Position numbers and translations under genes: made by a program
The notes under the pieces: model-generated
What the model was told of the DNA's origin: nothing
Seen by the model: only the letters and a program-made list of their open reading frames with translations
The model's database searches: none
Source of the DNA: Blattamonas nauphoetae
Taxonomy: Eukaryota > Preaxostyla > Oxymonadida
DNA: 53,008 nucleotides
Reading direction: 5' to 3'
NCBI GenBank assembly: GCA_033064195.1
Contig: JARBJD010000429.1
Coordinates: forward strand, 1-53,008
Shown: positions 42,801 to 53,008 of the stretch, piece by piece
Numbering within the stretch: the first letter of the stretch is position 1
How the letters are laid out: each line of letters opens with the position of its first letter

Positions 42801-43726
42801 CTTGTTCATTTAAGACATTGTATTGAGGAGGTAAGATCTGACCCTTTTAATTAATCTGAAGTGACACTGACCGCGACTTTTGGCCGGTCAGCCATGCCTA
42901 GTTTATTCTGTATCTTCAACCCAGAAACAATGTTGATCGTGAAATCGGGAAGAGATCAAAAGTGTTCGAGAAAATACACAATTTCCTCCAAACGGATATT
43001 CCCAATAAACTCTCCAAAGATGCCACACCAACTGAAGTTTGATACTTTTGATAGTCCCCCCTCGAATACTATCTCCATCGCACATAGTCGGTCGATCCCC
43101 TACAGTCTCCCGTTCCCCTACAGGGTACATCCATGCCCATCCACTGACCCACATTCACTTTCATCTTCACTTGAAATCACTCTGCAAAGTCTCTCAACAA
43201 TTCCCGAACTCAACACTCCCTCCACTTCCACACACGAAAGACTTCCTCCACACAGAAGACTCCAAACACAAATCAGAACAAGATGAAAGAAGAGAAAACA
43301 AAACAGTTGGAGAGAGAAAGAGAGAAGAGGGAAAGAATGATGAAGAAGAGAGAAGAGATCAAACCCAAGTGAGTGAGTGGCTGGTGTCGACAACGAACTG
43401 TCTGCATGCTGACCAACCAAAACATAAAAATGAGAACAACAGCCAAATAAAGTGAACAACAGAAAGAAAGAGAGAGAGAAGAAATGAAGAAAGAGAGAAA
43501 CAAACGGAAGAGAGCGCAAGCAGAGAAGGAATCAAGTCACTCCGAAGTCGAGGTCGTCCTTCCGACACCGATGTCACCATCACCCCAATCACACTCGACT
43601 GAACTCCCTGAACACACAAAATCAATCACAAAATCAATCGAAAAGAGAATCAAAATATCATCATATGGAGAGAAGAAGAGAGACACACAAAAAGAGAGAA
43701 GGAACAGTTCGACGAAAGTAGTGGTA
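42801..43726. other. Unassigned host-like DNA, purine-rich to the right
   Basis: No gene I can support. At about 42,880-42,900 the sequence GGTCAGCCATGCCTA resembles a hAT right end (compare TAGGCATGG) but no left partner is seen. From 43,270 to 43,710 the plus strand is strongly A/G-rich (GAAAGAGAGA, AAGAGAGAAG); open frames there follow from composition. Confidence 0.5.
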
Positions 43727-44009
43727 AGTAGTGGTATAAGCGAAATGGGAACCAAACTGGCATAGGTGATACTCCTAGGAGAATTGGAACGAGAAATCAT
43801 TTTGAATCTCAGAGCCAATTGATTTTTTTTAATATGACTCATTCTAATTTCCATCTCACTTACTACTGAAAATATTGACATTTCAGAGTAGTCAATATTT
43901 GGCCGTAAATTCAAAAATAAAGGCGAAAAACGGACCTCTTGAAAAGTGTCTTTTTTGAAGCAAATTTTGAGTACTTTTAGAAAACAACGTCGATTTCTTT
44001 TTTTATTCA

Positions 44010-44031
44010 ATTTTTTAATTTGTATAAAATG
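44010..44031 (+). promoter_or_regulatory. T-rich start signal, three-module gene
   Basis: TTTTTTAATTTGTATAAAAT at the ATG at 44029; selects that ATG over a TTG nine bases earlier. Confidence 0.55.
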
Positions 44032-44622
44032 AGCAGCGTCTTGACACCAACACAACTACTGGAAATTTTGGACAAAGAAGATTTGAAAATGAAATCACCT
44101 CCAACTCTCAATCGACAAGGAACAACATATCTCACAGGAAGTACTTTCGAATACTACCTCGAAGAGAAACCAGATGAAACTTATCAAGTGTACGTCAATA
44201 GTTTCGTCAAAGGATACAGACCACATCTGAATCGTCAGAAATATCTTCGACCAGCAAATCGTTGTACAAAAGAGAAGCTTATTGAATCAATGAAAAATGA
44301 GAATTGTGAACTCATTTCTGAATACACTCATTCAAGTACTCCAGTAACATATCGACACGAAGGAATTGAATGGATAGTAATCCCATCAAAATGGATGAAA
44401 GGATTCAGAACTCATCAGAACAAACGAAAACGATACACACAATCGTTTGTTGAAAATGAATTGAAAAAAGAGAATTGTGAACTCATTGGAACATACACAA
44501 AGGTACTTGAGCCATTCAAATATCGCGATTTACGAACAAAGAATGAGTATTACGTTCGCTTGGACAATTGGTTGTATTTTGGAGACCGTCCTCACTTGAG
44601 AAAGTACCACGAAAGGTCATGA
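44029..44622 (+). CDS. Small repeat-module protein (three modules)
   Basis: A 197-residue protein starting MSSVLTPTQL. Three modules of about 55-60 residues follow each other: residues about 5-75 (divergent, ending GYRPHLNRQK), 80-135 (KNENCELISEYT ... GFRTHQNKRK) and 138-195 (VENELKKENCELIGTYT ... GDRPHLRKYH). Each ends with a basic W-x-x-G/F-x-RPHL-type stretch. It is related to the two-module genes at 11573 and 46334 and looks like a duplication within that family. It stands nearest the element end, where copy 2 has no such gene. Looks whole. Nucleic-acid binding is likely from its basic character; no precise role is known. Confidence 0.75.
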   Translation: MSSVLTPTQLLEILDKEDLKMKSPPTLNRQGTTYLTGSTFEYYLEEKPDETYQVYVNSFVKGYRPHLNRQKYLRPANRCTKEKLIESMKNENCELISEYTHSSTPVTYRHEGIEWIVIPSKWMKGFRTHQNKRKRYTQSFVENELKKENCELIGTYTKVLEPFKYRDLRTKNEYYVRLDNWLYFGDRPHLRKYHERS

Positions 44623-44639
44623 AAATACTGAAAATCTAT

Positions 44640-46310
44640 TTTTGACCACAAATCACTGAAATCCAACATGATAACCATTTCGAAAAATTCTGCAAAAAAT
44701 TCTAAAATCTCGGGGACACTGTTGGTCATCGATCAAAACAATCCCGATGAAAATCGGTTGGGAATTCGTGGAGTTACGTACTGAACTTAGGTCGAAAAAG
44801 TGACCAAAAAAGTCGATGTTCGGATTTCGCCACTATGAACACCTTTATGTCTCAAATTGTGTTCAAACACGTTTGATTGTGACGGAAATCATTTTGAAAG
44901 GTAGGATTTTCGATAAAAAACACTTCTGAGATTTTTGGTTTGATCCGACCCATTGAGGTTTTTTCGCGTTTTTTGAGATTTTTTCAGAAAAGGTATGGAC
45001 GTTCGGGACTATGTCCTTTTGATCACTTTTCGTCGTCTTATGGTGTTTTTGGGTGTGAAAACGCTAGTTGGCGTCTTTTTGTGTCATTCATCTCTGAAAA
45101 CTTTTGACACCTCTACGTTCGCACACTTTTTCATGAATTTTCACATTTCACTACTTTCACTTCATCTACTCCGTTATTGCATCATTTTAACGAACATAAG
45201 TCAACGCGAGACGTATAGAGCTTTTCCTTAGTTTCATTTTGTTGGTTCTTCACATCACCGTTTTGACACAACATTTTCACACAACATGCACACTATTAGA
45301 TTTTTGCCCCGATTTTCACTAACAATTCCTTCATTCTCACCATTCGAGAAGGCTGTGCCTAAATTTTCAGAAATTTTTGTCGGATAGTTCTCCCATAAAG
45401 TCACTATTTCATGTTTTCACTTCTCAACTTTTGACCGTTTTTGTCACTTCAAAACCGACTGTAGTCCCTTTCATTTCATCACTTTCTCTCCCCATTTCAC
45501 CTCGAATTAGTTCACCATTCCTCTTCATTTTACTCAATTCACTTCCATTTTGTGGGCCGTTCTCACTTCACTAGCACATCATTTTAGTCAACTTTTCATC
45601 AACTTTTTCACAAAAACAGAGGAAAAGAAAGCGAAACAAGCATGAATGAAACGGGCAAGTATGAAACTGAGAGGGAAATTGACGATCGTGAAAACGGTGT
45701 GAAATGTGGCACCAATAGTGAAAATTAGGTCTGTGTTCTGGTTTATCTCTCTTAAAAACAACAAAAATGATTCAAAAATGTTCGTGAAATGATGAAGATT
45801 ACGGAAAAATTCCGAGATATGAAGTGAGCCGTTGAAAGTGAGATCTCGGTAAAAGTCCGGAATCTTCACTTAACGGAAATTAGTGTGTTGTATTGGAGAA
45901 AAAGTTTGAACGAACTGAGTATGAATGAAGTGGTTAAAAACAGTAATCAACGAGAAAACGAAGACGGAAGTGGTCATGAAAATGAAAACAAAACGAGTGA
46001 AAATGAAGTGACAATTCGGTTGAAACTAGTGAAAACAGAGCTGAAACAAGATAAAAATGATGTCGATATGGTGAAGAATGCATACTTGTACCGAGATCTG
46101 GACCCGGTTGTGAAACCTCAAATATCTCTGCAAAAGTTCGGAAAATCCAAAAAACGGAGCATACCACGATGATCCTGGACATCAGAGGAATCTGAAACGC
46201 GAAGAATTAGAACGAAACTATCACTTGTGAGAAATCAGTGATCGAACCCATTGATCCTCATTTCTGATGAAAAATCCAAAACTGAGAAATCAACGAAAGA
46301 AAATCTAATT
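44640..46310. other. Non-coding arm of Polinton copy 3
   Basis: About 1.7 kb without a convincing gene. About 44,680-45,750 matches roughly 8,990-10,080 in copy 2, with landmarks CTCGGGGACACTG, CCCGATGAAAATCGGTTG, AGAAGGCTGTG and CACCATTCGAGAAGG. It shows the same switch from T/C-rich to A/G-rich on the plus strand near 45,620. The 280-bp repeats of copy 2 are not evident here. Confidence 0.7.
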
Positions 46311-46313
46311 TTG

Positions 46314-46336
46314 AATTTTTTAATTTGTATTAAATG
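46314..46336 (+). promoter_or_regulatory. T-rich start signal, two-module gene of copy 3
   Basis: TTTTTTAATTTGTATTAAAT at the ATG at 46334. Confidence 0.55.
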
Positions 46337-46723
46337 AATCCAACAGCGATGTACAGCGAAAGACGTCGAGTATGTTCAGAACAAGCATTACTTGAATCAA
46401 TGAAGAAAGAGAACTGTTCGCTAGTCTCTGGGTATGTCAGAAATAATGTGCCGGTGACGTATGTTCATGAGGGAGTTGAATGGAGAATAAAACCAAAGTT
46501 GTGGAATCAAGGAAACAGACCCCACTTAGCGAAACGTCGACACTACACTCAATCATTCGTTGAAAATGAACTGAAGAAATACAATTGTGAACTCGTCGGT
46601 GAGTACACGAAAGTTCTGATTCCATTCACATATCGAGAGATTGGCTGAAGTGAAGTGTTCAGAATTAGACTTGATGCATGGCTGACTGCTAAGAAAAAGC
46701 CCCATCTGAGAAAACAGAAATAA
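46334..46723 (+). pseudogene. Small repeat-module protein, two modules (copy 3)
   Basis: Close relative of the gene at 11573 and in the same place, 43 bp before polymerase B. It starts MNPTAMYSER and has KKENCSLVSGYV ... WNQGNRPHLAKRRH and then FVENELKKYNCELVGEYT. About one break. It confirms that a two-module gene directly before the polymerase is a fixed part of this Polinton family. Confidence 0.75.
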
Positions 46724-46747
46724 AAGCTCAACTTTTTTTATTTTTGG

Positions 46748-46769
46748 ATTTTTTATTTTGTAGTAAATG
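46748..46769 (+). promoter_or_regulatory. T-rich start signal, polymerase B of copy 3
   Basis: TTTTTTATTTTGTAGTAAAT at the ATG at 46767. Confidence 0.6.
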
Positions 46770-49700
46770 ACACTGCTAAAACCAATCAAAAATAGAATTC
46801 AAGAAATTCGAGACCTCTTTCCGAACACACAATTTCAATTTCTTGATGGTCGAATCTACAATCCTGACATTAAGAATTATCAACATCACAGATCATTTCT
46901 TCTGAATATGCTACAACGCACAGATCTCGAGTTTCCACATCCAACAAAGAATCTCGATCTCAATCTCATTCCAGTTTTTATTGAACAAGTGAAACTTCGA
47001 CAACAGATGGCGTCAGAAGATCGACTCGCTCACCGAATGATCGTGGAAAACATGAAAGCAAATCCAAGAGTGAACAAAGATGAACTGAAAAAGCAAGTGT
47101 TCAGAATGACATGGAAACTGAAATCAATCGAAGAGAAGTTGATGGATCATTGGATGAAGAATCTCTTGATCATTCAAAAGAAGAATGAACAAATGGAAAA
47201 GAGAGAAGTTCAGACATTTGATGGATTTGAAGAATGTATCTTACTCGCAGAACCGCGAGACAAAGCAGCATTCAATGAATGTCTCATGGATGCACGAAGG
47301 AAGTTCAAAAAGAATGAGGTCGAGAAGGTTGAAGACAATGGAAAACCATATCAGTTGTACTTCCACAATCATCTGAAGAATGTTGAGGAAATCACAACCT
47401 TCATCAATGCAGTGTTCGACAAGGAGAAGGATCATCCATTCAAGATTAGCATTGACTTTGGAAAGATTATTGAGAGAAAAGACAAAGATGAGACGACATA
47501 CAAAGACTTCAGACCAGAATTGGAGAACACATCAAAGAGCTTCCCAACTGTGATTCGAAGTTCAGGAGACATCAATGAGTATTCTAAGTATGCAATCAAT
47601 CTGATCAAAGAATCTCAAGAGAGAACACTGATGGATACGAAGACAATGTACATCGCATTCCACTCAATTCTAGTTGCAGTCTATCGATTCCCAGTTGCAG
47701 GAAAAGCAAATGCAATTCTCACTGAACACATCAAAACGAGAAATGTTCGGTACATCGATTCTGAGTTCAACATTTGTTTCTTTCAATCATTGTCGTTCCT
47801 CACACTTCCAGAAGTTCCAGGGAAGAAGATATCAATCAACATGAGAAACGTTGAAGCAAAACGATTGTTTGCAGTATTTGAGAATCTCACACACCTTCGA
47901 CCACATCAATTAACTGAACATTTGCGAAAATATCCTGGATTTGATATTGCATGTGACATTGAGAAAGCGATGCATGTATTCAACATCACTGTTCACATTT
48001 ATGAGTTCGATGAAGACAAGAAGCGATATTTCCTCAGTCAATCGTACATCAACGAAAATGATGATGCAAGAGTTCTCCCACTTCTGATGATTCCACTCAC
48101 TGCAACTCTCGTTCATGTCATGTTCATTGTTGATCCTGAGAAAATCACTGGATATAAACTCTGTCCGTATTGTCAGTCAAGAGGATTCCAAGTCAAGGAT
48201 TCTCACTTCAAGACATACTACGAGAAGCATCTCAAAGAGTGCAAAGAACTTGATGGAAAACACGTGAAGAAGATCTCACTTGACAAAACTCCAAGACCGT
48301 ATGTTCCACATATCCTCAACAATAGAACTTATGAATTTCTGATGGCACATAAGAGACAAGACGAGTTCAAACCAACGCAGTACTACATCACGTACGATTT
48401 CGAAACGATGGAAGATCTCATTCTTGACAATTTATTCTCTGATGACAATACTCAGTTGATTTCTCATCTGAAGCCTCTCTCTGTTGCATCATCAATTAAG
48501 ACAAAATCAGGTGTGAAGTCAATCTATTCTGATCTTCGAGATGGAAAGGACTTCGTGAAGCAATGGATCAGAGAACTCTTCAAATACGCTGAGACAGTTC
48601 GAGAGGACAACTACTATGAAGATCCAGAAATTCCTTCTCAGAATGAAGTCAGTGTCATTGGATTCAACAGTTCCAGATTCGACATCAATCTCATTTTCCG
48701 TGATCTCGTTGACAAGGATTGGAAAGTGGTGAGCTTCCTTGGATCAACAACGAAGTACAAACAAGTTCTGATCAGACATGAGAAAACACAACAGGTGCTC
48801 CGCTTCATTGACATGATGTCATACACAGGACCAATGACTTTGGACAATGCAGTGAAGGCTTTTGGAGGAAATACTCTCGCCGAGAGCTCGACGCCTTGCA
48901 AAGGCAAGACAACACTACAGAAATCATTCTTTGCATACGAGTCATTTGATTCATCAGACTACGACACAGTATTGAGCAAACAAGAACCATTCTCCAAATA
49001 TGAATTCTATTCCAGTCTGAACAACAGTGAAATGTCCGACAGTGATTACCAAATGTACCTTGATGATTGGAACAAACAAGGATTCAAGAACCGTTGGGAA
49101 TATCTGAAATTCTACAACATCCGAGATGTCGAATGTATGATTGCACCATTGGATAATCTCATTGATCTGAACTTCCAATACAAAGTGGACAGGTTGCACA
49201 ATCTCTCACTGTCAGCCAATGCTTCAGCAATCAAGTATGCGTGTGCCTACAAGGACTTCGACATCGACGATGATTTCAATGGAGTGGATCAATCTGGTGA
49301 AATAAAAATCACGAAACAATACTGGAAGTACAAGGTTGCATCGTACATTTATCAAGACCAGAAAGCTCATCGCGGTACTGATAAAAACGTCACTGAATCA
49401 GACTATGACTGGTTTGTTCAACAGTGCAAGAGAGTGTGCTATATCTGCAAGAGTCACTTCTCACAAGCAGTTCGACCAACATTGGATAGAATCGATAACT
49501 CGAAAGGACATTCAAAAGAGAACGTCAAGATCTGCTGTGACTACTGCAACACCTACAAGTCAGACAAAGATGAGCATCTCACTCGATTAAGAATTCAACT
49601 GAAGAAGTACTGCATCTGGAAATCACTACCAATGACTCTGACACATGAGCAGACCTATCACAAACTGAGAGCGGCAGTGACTGGTGGATTATCGAATGTT

Positions 49701-51190
49701 CAACATCGACAGAACATCAAAGATGTGACCCCAATCAATCACTTCACATATGAAGATGGAAAAGTTGTCTCCAAAGATACAGAACATAAAATGACTCATG
49801 TCTGTGGAGTTGACTTTAATTCACTGTATCCAAGTGCTTTCTCATCAATCAAGAACAAGAACAATCCATACACCAAACACAGAATGTACATGCCAGGACG
49901 ATGCTTATTCACCGCAACAGGAGATCAAGAATGTCGAAAGATTATTGAAGACAAAAATCAGAAGACACTATTTGTGGCAGAACTGAAAGGACACATCGAT
50001 GAGAAGCACATAATTGATTTCATTAACTTCCCACCAATCTTCAGAAACATCATTGTCAATACAACAGAAGAAAACATTGGAGAGAAGACTTATTCGTTGA
50101 TGAAGAAACATGGATTGAAGACAGATGACAAACAACGGAAGCTGACACAACTCTTGAGCACACACGATCAGTATATGTTATTTTCGACATACTATCTGTG
50201 GTTCCTCATCGACTATTGCCACTTCATTATTGATGACGTAAAGAGTGTGTTGGTCTTTTCGAGACACGCAGGATTTGAACCATTTGTGACATCGTTCATG
50301 AATGATCGAATTGAAGCAATGAAGGTTGGAAACAAAGGAAAGGAACAGTTCTGTAAGACCAACTTGAATGGAAGTTACGGATATGATGGAATGAACACTG
50401 AGAAGTACAACTCAATCACAATCTGCAATGAGAAGAGAACATACTTGAAACAAATGATGAAAGGATTTGTGGCGACTCGAGAGATCAATGAGGACAACTA
50501 CATTGTGATTGAAGACAGAGAGAAAGCATCATGCAAGACATGTCTACAAGAAGCAGTATTCACACTCGACAATGCCAAGTTCTGGTATCTGAATTTCATC
50601 TACAACTTCATGTACAAGTGTCTAGACATGAATAAGATTCATTTCTGTGAGGGAGACACAGACTCTGCATACTGGGCAATTGCCGGTGATCCAAGTGCTG
50701 GAATTCATCAACAATTTGAACACGTGATTGCTGACAAAGAATTCTATGATGAACACAAATATGAATGGTTTCCCAATCCTGAAAAGGTGTCGATGATGAG
50801 AAGAAACTGTTGGGACTAGCAATTGAAAGGAAGGTGAGCAGATGATCTGTCTTGCACCAAAGTGTTACTCACTCGATGAGAAATGCAAAATCAAAGGAGT
50901 GTCTCTGAAGAAAACAAATATCACAAGTGACGATTATAAGAAGTGTCTTAATGGAGAGAAAACAGTGACAACCACATTGAACATCACCGTAAAACGGTTC
51001 AAGCATCAGAATGATGCGTTCCAGACGAAGAATCTTAAGCGAAGACAACACCAATGGATTTGAGATTGCGAAAATACAACAACAGAAACTCAGTCTCAGT
51101 GGAATCCATCTGAAAGCAATCGTACTTGAAAATGAATCGTGTCCTCCATTCATTCATGGACTGAAAGCTACTGATTTTAGAATTGAATAA
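46767..51190 (+). pseudogene. Protein-primed DNA polymerase B (copy 3)
   Basis: The only polymerase of the window not split by a transposon; about 1,400 residues, long for the family because of the N-terminal region and the HNH insert. It starts MTLLKPIKNR. Order: helical N terminus, OTU-like block (DSEFNICFFQSLSF), zinc finger (CPYCQSRGF), exonuclease DFET (~543), NSSRFD (~631), YNIRDVE (~784), HNH-like cluster (CYIC, LDRID, CCDYCN, ~890-933), polymerase DFNSLYPS (~1014), NLNGSYGYD (~1199), GDTDS (~1297). A short in-frame block absent from the other copies lies near residue 705. About one or two breaks toward the C terminus. The 3' end meets the integrase start as in the other copies. Confidence 0.9.
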
Positions 51191-51197
51191 ACACAAA

Positions 51198-51216
51198 CTT
51201 TATTTTTGTATAAATG
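51198..51216 (+). promoter_or_regulatory. T-rich start signal, integrase of copy 3
   Basis: CTTTATTTTTGTATAAATG; same position after polymerase as in copies 1 and 2. Confidence 0.6.
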
Positions 51217-51740
51217 AATACACGACAGATTAATACTTTAGTGAATAGGTTACTTCGGTGCACACAGCATTCCAAAACGAAATAGTCGAAAAGAAATGGA
51301 CTTTAACTAACGTTTTACCTGTCTATCATGGCGCTGATTCTAATGGACCTTTTGATGGAAATGATGAAACATACTTCGAGGATTGGTTCAATGGAGGTTT
51401 ATCTCCTGAATTATCACTACCTGATGGAAGAAGAGTAGTTCAACAATTTGAAAGCAACTTCCTAGGAGTTCGTATTCGGGATAGCACTGCTAAACTTGCA
51501 TTCGAAGCATATCAATTTTATCATCACGAGGTGACTCAGAGTGAATTTTTCACCACAGATTCGAAGGCCTGCAGAGGCAAGACCAATACCAATTCCAGTG
51601 CAAAGACCAATAGCAATAGAATCACCTGAATCTCAATCAAAATTGGACAGAAGAGAAACTTGAAATCAATGGGGTTTGAATATGAATATCCAATGAAGGA
51701 GAGGAAATTTGAAGAGGACGATGATGACATAATTGGGTCG
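51214..51740 (+). pseudogene. Polinton integrase, N-terminal fragment (copy 3)
   Basis: The region with DSNGPFDGNDETYFEDWFNG matches DSNGQYDANDETYYNDWLNG of copies 1 and 2, and EYEYPMKERKFEEDDD matches EYEFPMKEMRFEDDD. The catalytic core is missing because homology to the element ends near 51,740. About two breaks in the remaining part. Confidence 0.75.
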
Positions 51741-52029
51741 TTCCCACTCAGAATCGACACCCCTTTTATTTCTTCTAATCGATTCATTTCTCAAGATCAG
51801 CACAAAATTGGGGCAAAACCTTATTTGATCCCTTTTCACTGATTCTCGAGAAAAACGCGGAAATGGGTTGATCACGTCGATTCGACTGATTTCACTAGTT
51901 TAGAAAAAATTGAGATAAAACTGTTAAGAAAACATCGTACGAACAGAAAGGAAGAGACAGCGTGGGTGCAACGATGAGACGGCCACAATACTATGAACAG
52001 CCACTTGTTGGGTTTGTTTATGAGTTACA
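51741..52029. other. Junction DNA between copy 3 and the minisatellite
   Basis: No gene, transposon end or repeat recognised. Polinton homology has ended and the CT-rich array has not begun. Confidence 0.6.
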
Positions 52030-53008
52030 TCCTTTTGATCGCTTCTTCTGTTCCTTCCTCTTTCCTCCCTTCTTCTGTTCCTTCCGCTTTGCTCCTTCTT
52101 CTGTTCCTTCCTCTTTGCTCACGTCTTCTGTTCCTTCCTCTTTCCTCCCTTCTTCTGTTCCTTCCTCTTTCCTCCCTTCTTCTGTTCCTTCCTCTTTCCT
52201 CCCTTCTTCTGTTCCTTCCTCTTTGTTCACGTCTTCTGTTCCTTCCCACTTTTTACACGTCTTCTGTTCCTTCCTCTTTGTTCACGTCTTCTGTTCCTTC
52301 CTCTTTGCTCACGTCTTCTGTTCCTTCCTCTTTCCTCCTTCTTCTGTTCCTTCCTCTTCCTCCTTCTTCTGTTCCTTCCTCTTTTCTCTTCTTCTTTCCT
52401 CTTTCATCGCTTCTTCTGTTCCTTCCTCTTTCATCGCTTCTTCTGTTCCTTCCTCTTTCCTCCCTTCTTCTGTTCCTTCCGCTTTGCTCCGTTCTTCTGT
52501 TCCTTCCTCTTTCATCGCTTCTTCTGTTCCTTCCACTTTCCTCCCTTCTTCTGTTCCTTCCTCTTTCCTCCTTCTTCTGTTCATTCCTCTTTCCTCCTTC
52601 TTCTGTTCCTTCCTCTTTTCTCCTTCTTCTATTCCTTCCTCTTTCATCCCTTCTTCTCCTTCCTCTTCATCCTTCCTTCCCTTCCTTCCTCTTCCTCCCT
52701 CTCCTTCTTCTGTTTCCTCCTTCCTTCTTCTTTCCTTCCTTCCTTCCCCTCTTTCCTTCGCTTCTTCTGTTCCTTCCTTCCTTCCTTCTCCTTCTTCTGT
52801 TCCTTCCTCTTTCCTCCCTTCCTTCTGTTCCTTCCTCTTTCCTCCTTCTTCTGTTCCTTCCTTTGTCTACTTCTTCCTGTTCCTTCCTTCTTCTCTTCCT
52901 TCTTCTGTTCCTTCCTCTTTCCTCCCTTCTTCTGTTCCTTCCTCCTTCCTCGCTCCTTCTTCTGTTCCTTCCTCTTTCCTCCCCTTCTTCTGTTCCTTCC
53001 TCTTTCCT
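52030..53008. repeat. CT-rich minisatellite to the window edge
   Basis: Irregular tandem units of about 18-30 bp built on TTCTGTTCCTTCCTCTTTCC with CTCCCTTC, ATCGC or CACG spacers. Toward the end it degrades to CTTCCTTC runs. On the minus strand it gives Glu/Gly/Lys/Arg-rich open frames (EEGTEEGRK) that I read as by-products of the repeat. Confidence 0.9.

Larger units (their letters stand above)
43727..51740 (+). mobile_element. Polinton (Maverick) copy 3, truncated
   Basis: Begins AGTAGTGGTATAAGCGAAAT, the same terminus as copy 2; an extra AGTAGTGG lies 10 bp upstream. Order: a 198-residue three-module gene, conserved non-coding arm, two-module gene, polymerase B, start of integrase. Homology stops at about 51,740, so everything from the integrase core onward is missing. 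Protein text differs clearly from copies 1 and 2 (most in the N-terminal half of the polymerase), so it is an older copy or a sister subfamily. It is broken: about one or two breaks in polymerase plus one in the two-module gene. Confidence 0.87.

Noticed and set aside
42880-42900. Right end of another hAT-type element (GGTCAGCCATGCCTA)
   Set aside because: It resembles the termini at 36599/40387 but no left partner or flank duplication is found.
42861-43455. Plus-strand Ser/Pro/His-rich frames as a host gene
   Set aside because: Two overlapping frames look equally plausible, no domain is seen and the region grades into purine-rich low-complexity DNA.
52018-52647. Glu/Gly/Lys-rich minus-strand proteins
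   Set aside because: They are by-products of the CT-rich minisatellite; several frames are open and unit length varies.

Overview
This window looks like a repeat-rich part of the nuclear genome of an anaerobic protist. An oxymonad of the Blattamonas type is my best guess. The basis is a Ser/Thr-rich right-handed beta-helix gene remnant of the kind amplified in those genomes, abundant Polinton (Maverick) DNA, and pogo-like, hAT-like and mariner-like DNA transposons. The host assignment is inference; the element classes are read from the sequence. Almost no ordinary host gene is present: one decayed host-like gene (about 41.65-42.8 kb) and a beta-helix gene carried inside a transposon.

Layout. 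(1) 1-8683: Polinton copy 1, read on the minus strand and cut by the window edge (capsid start, small virion-like proteins, ATPase, integrase, DNA polymerase B). (2) 8684-about 34,990: Polinton copy 2, read on the plus strand and nearly identical to copy 1, so the two form a head-to-head inverted pair. Copy 2 starts with a typical AGTAGTG terminus that lies inside the polymerase gene of copy 1. It has a long non-coding arm, then a small repeat-module gene, polymerase B, integrase, coiled-coil protein, packaging ATPase (opposite strand), several small proteins, two related capsid proteins and, at the tail, a fibre-like protein with an S74 chaperone domain. (3) Nested in copy 2: a 7.2-kb pogo-like transposon (14915-22091, perfect 252-bp inverted repeats, a 65-copy minisatellite) in the polymerase, and an 865-bp hAT-type element (26248-27112) in the ATPase that itself holds a 323-bp mariner-type MITE. 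(4) 35.0-41.5 kb: a mosaic of three copies of an unclassified ~250-bp repeat, a small-gene remnant, a 3.8-kb hAT-type element carrying a beta-helix gene remnant, low-complexity DNA, two tRNA-like sequences, four hairpin repeats, and an outward-facing Polinton terminus ending at 41546. (5) 41.6-43.7 kb: host-like DNA. (6) 43727-about 51,740: Polinton copy 3, a diverged relative missing everything downstream of the start of integrase. (7) 52.03 kb to the end: CT-rich minisatellite.

How the parts fit. The Polinton genes form a virus-like set: protein-primed replication (polymerase B), insertion (integrase), genome packaging (ATPase) and virion structure (two capsid-like proteins, small membrane-active-looking proteins, a fibre). 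Nearly every Polinton gene starts directly behind the same T-rich signal ending in TAAATG or a close variant, which suggests one shared expression programme. All three Polinton copies are fossils: several genes carry breaks and others are split by transposons. Copies 1 and 2 are young (near identical by eye); copy 3 is older or belongs to a sister subfamily.
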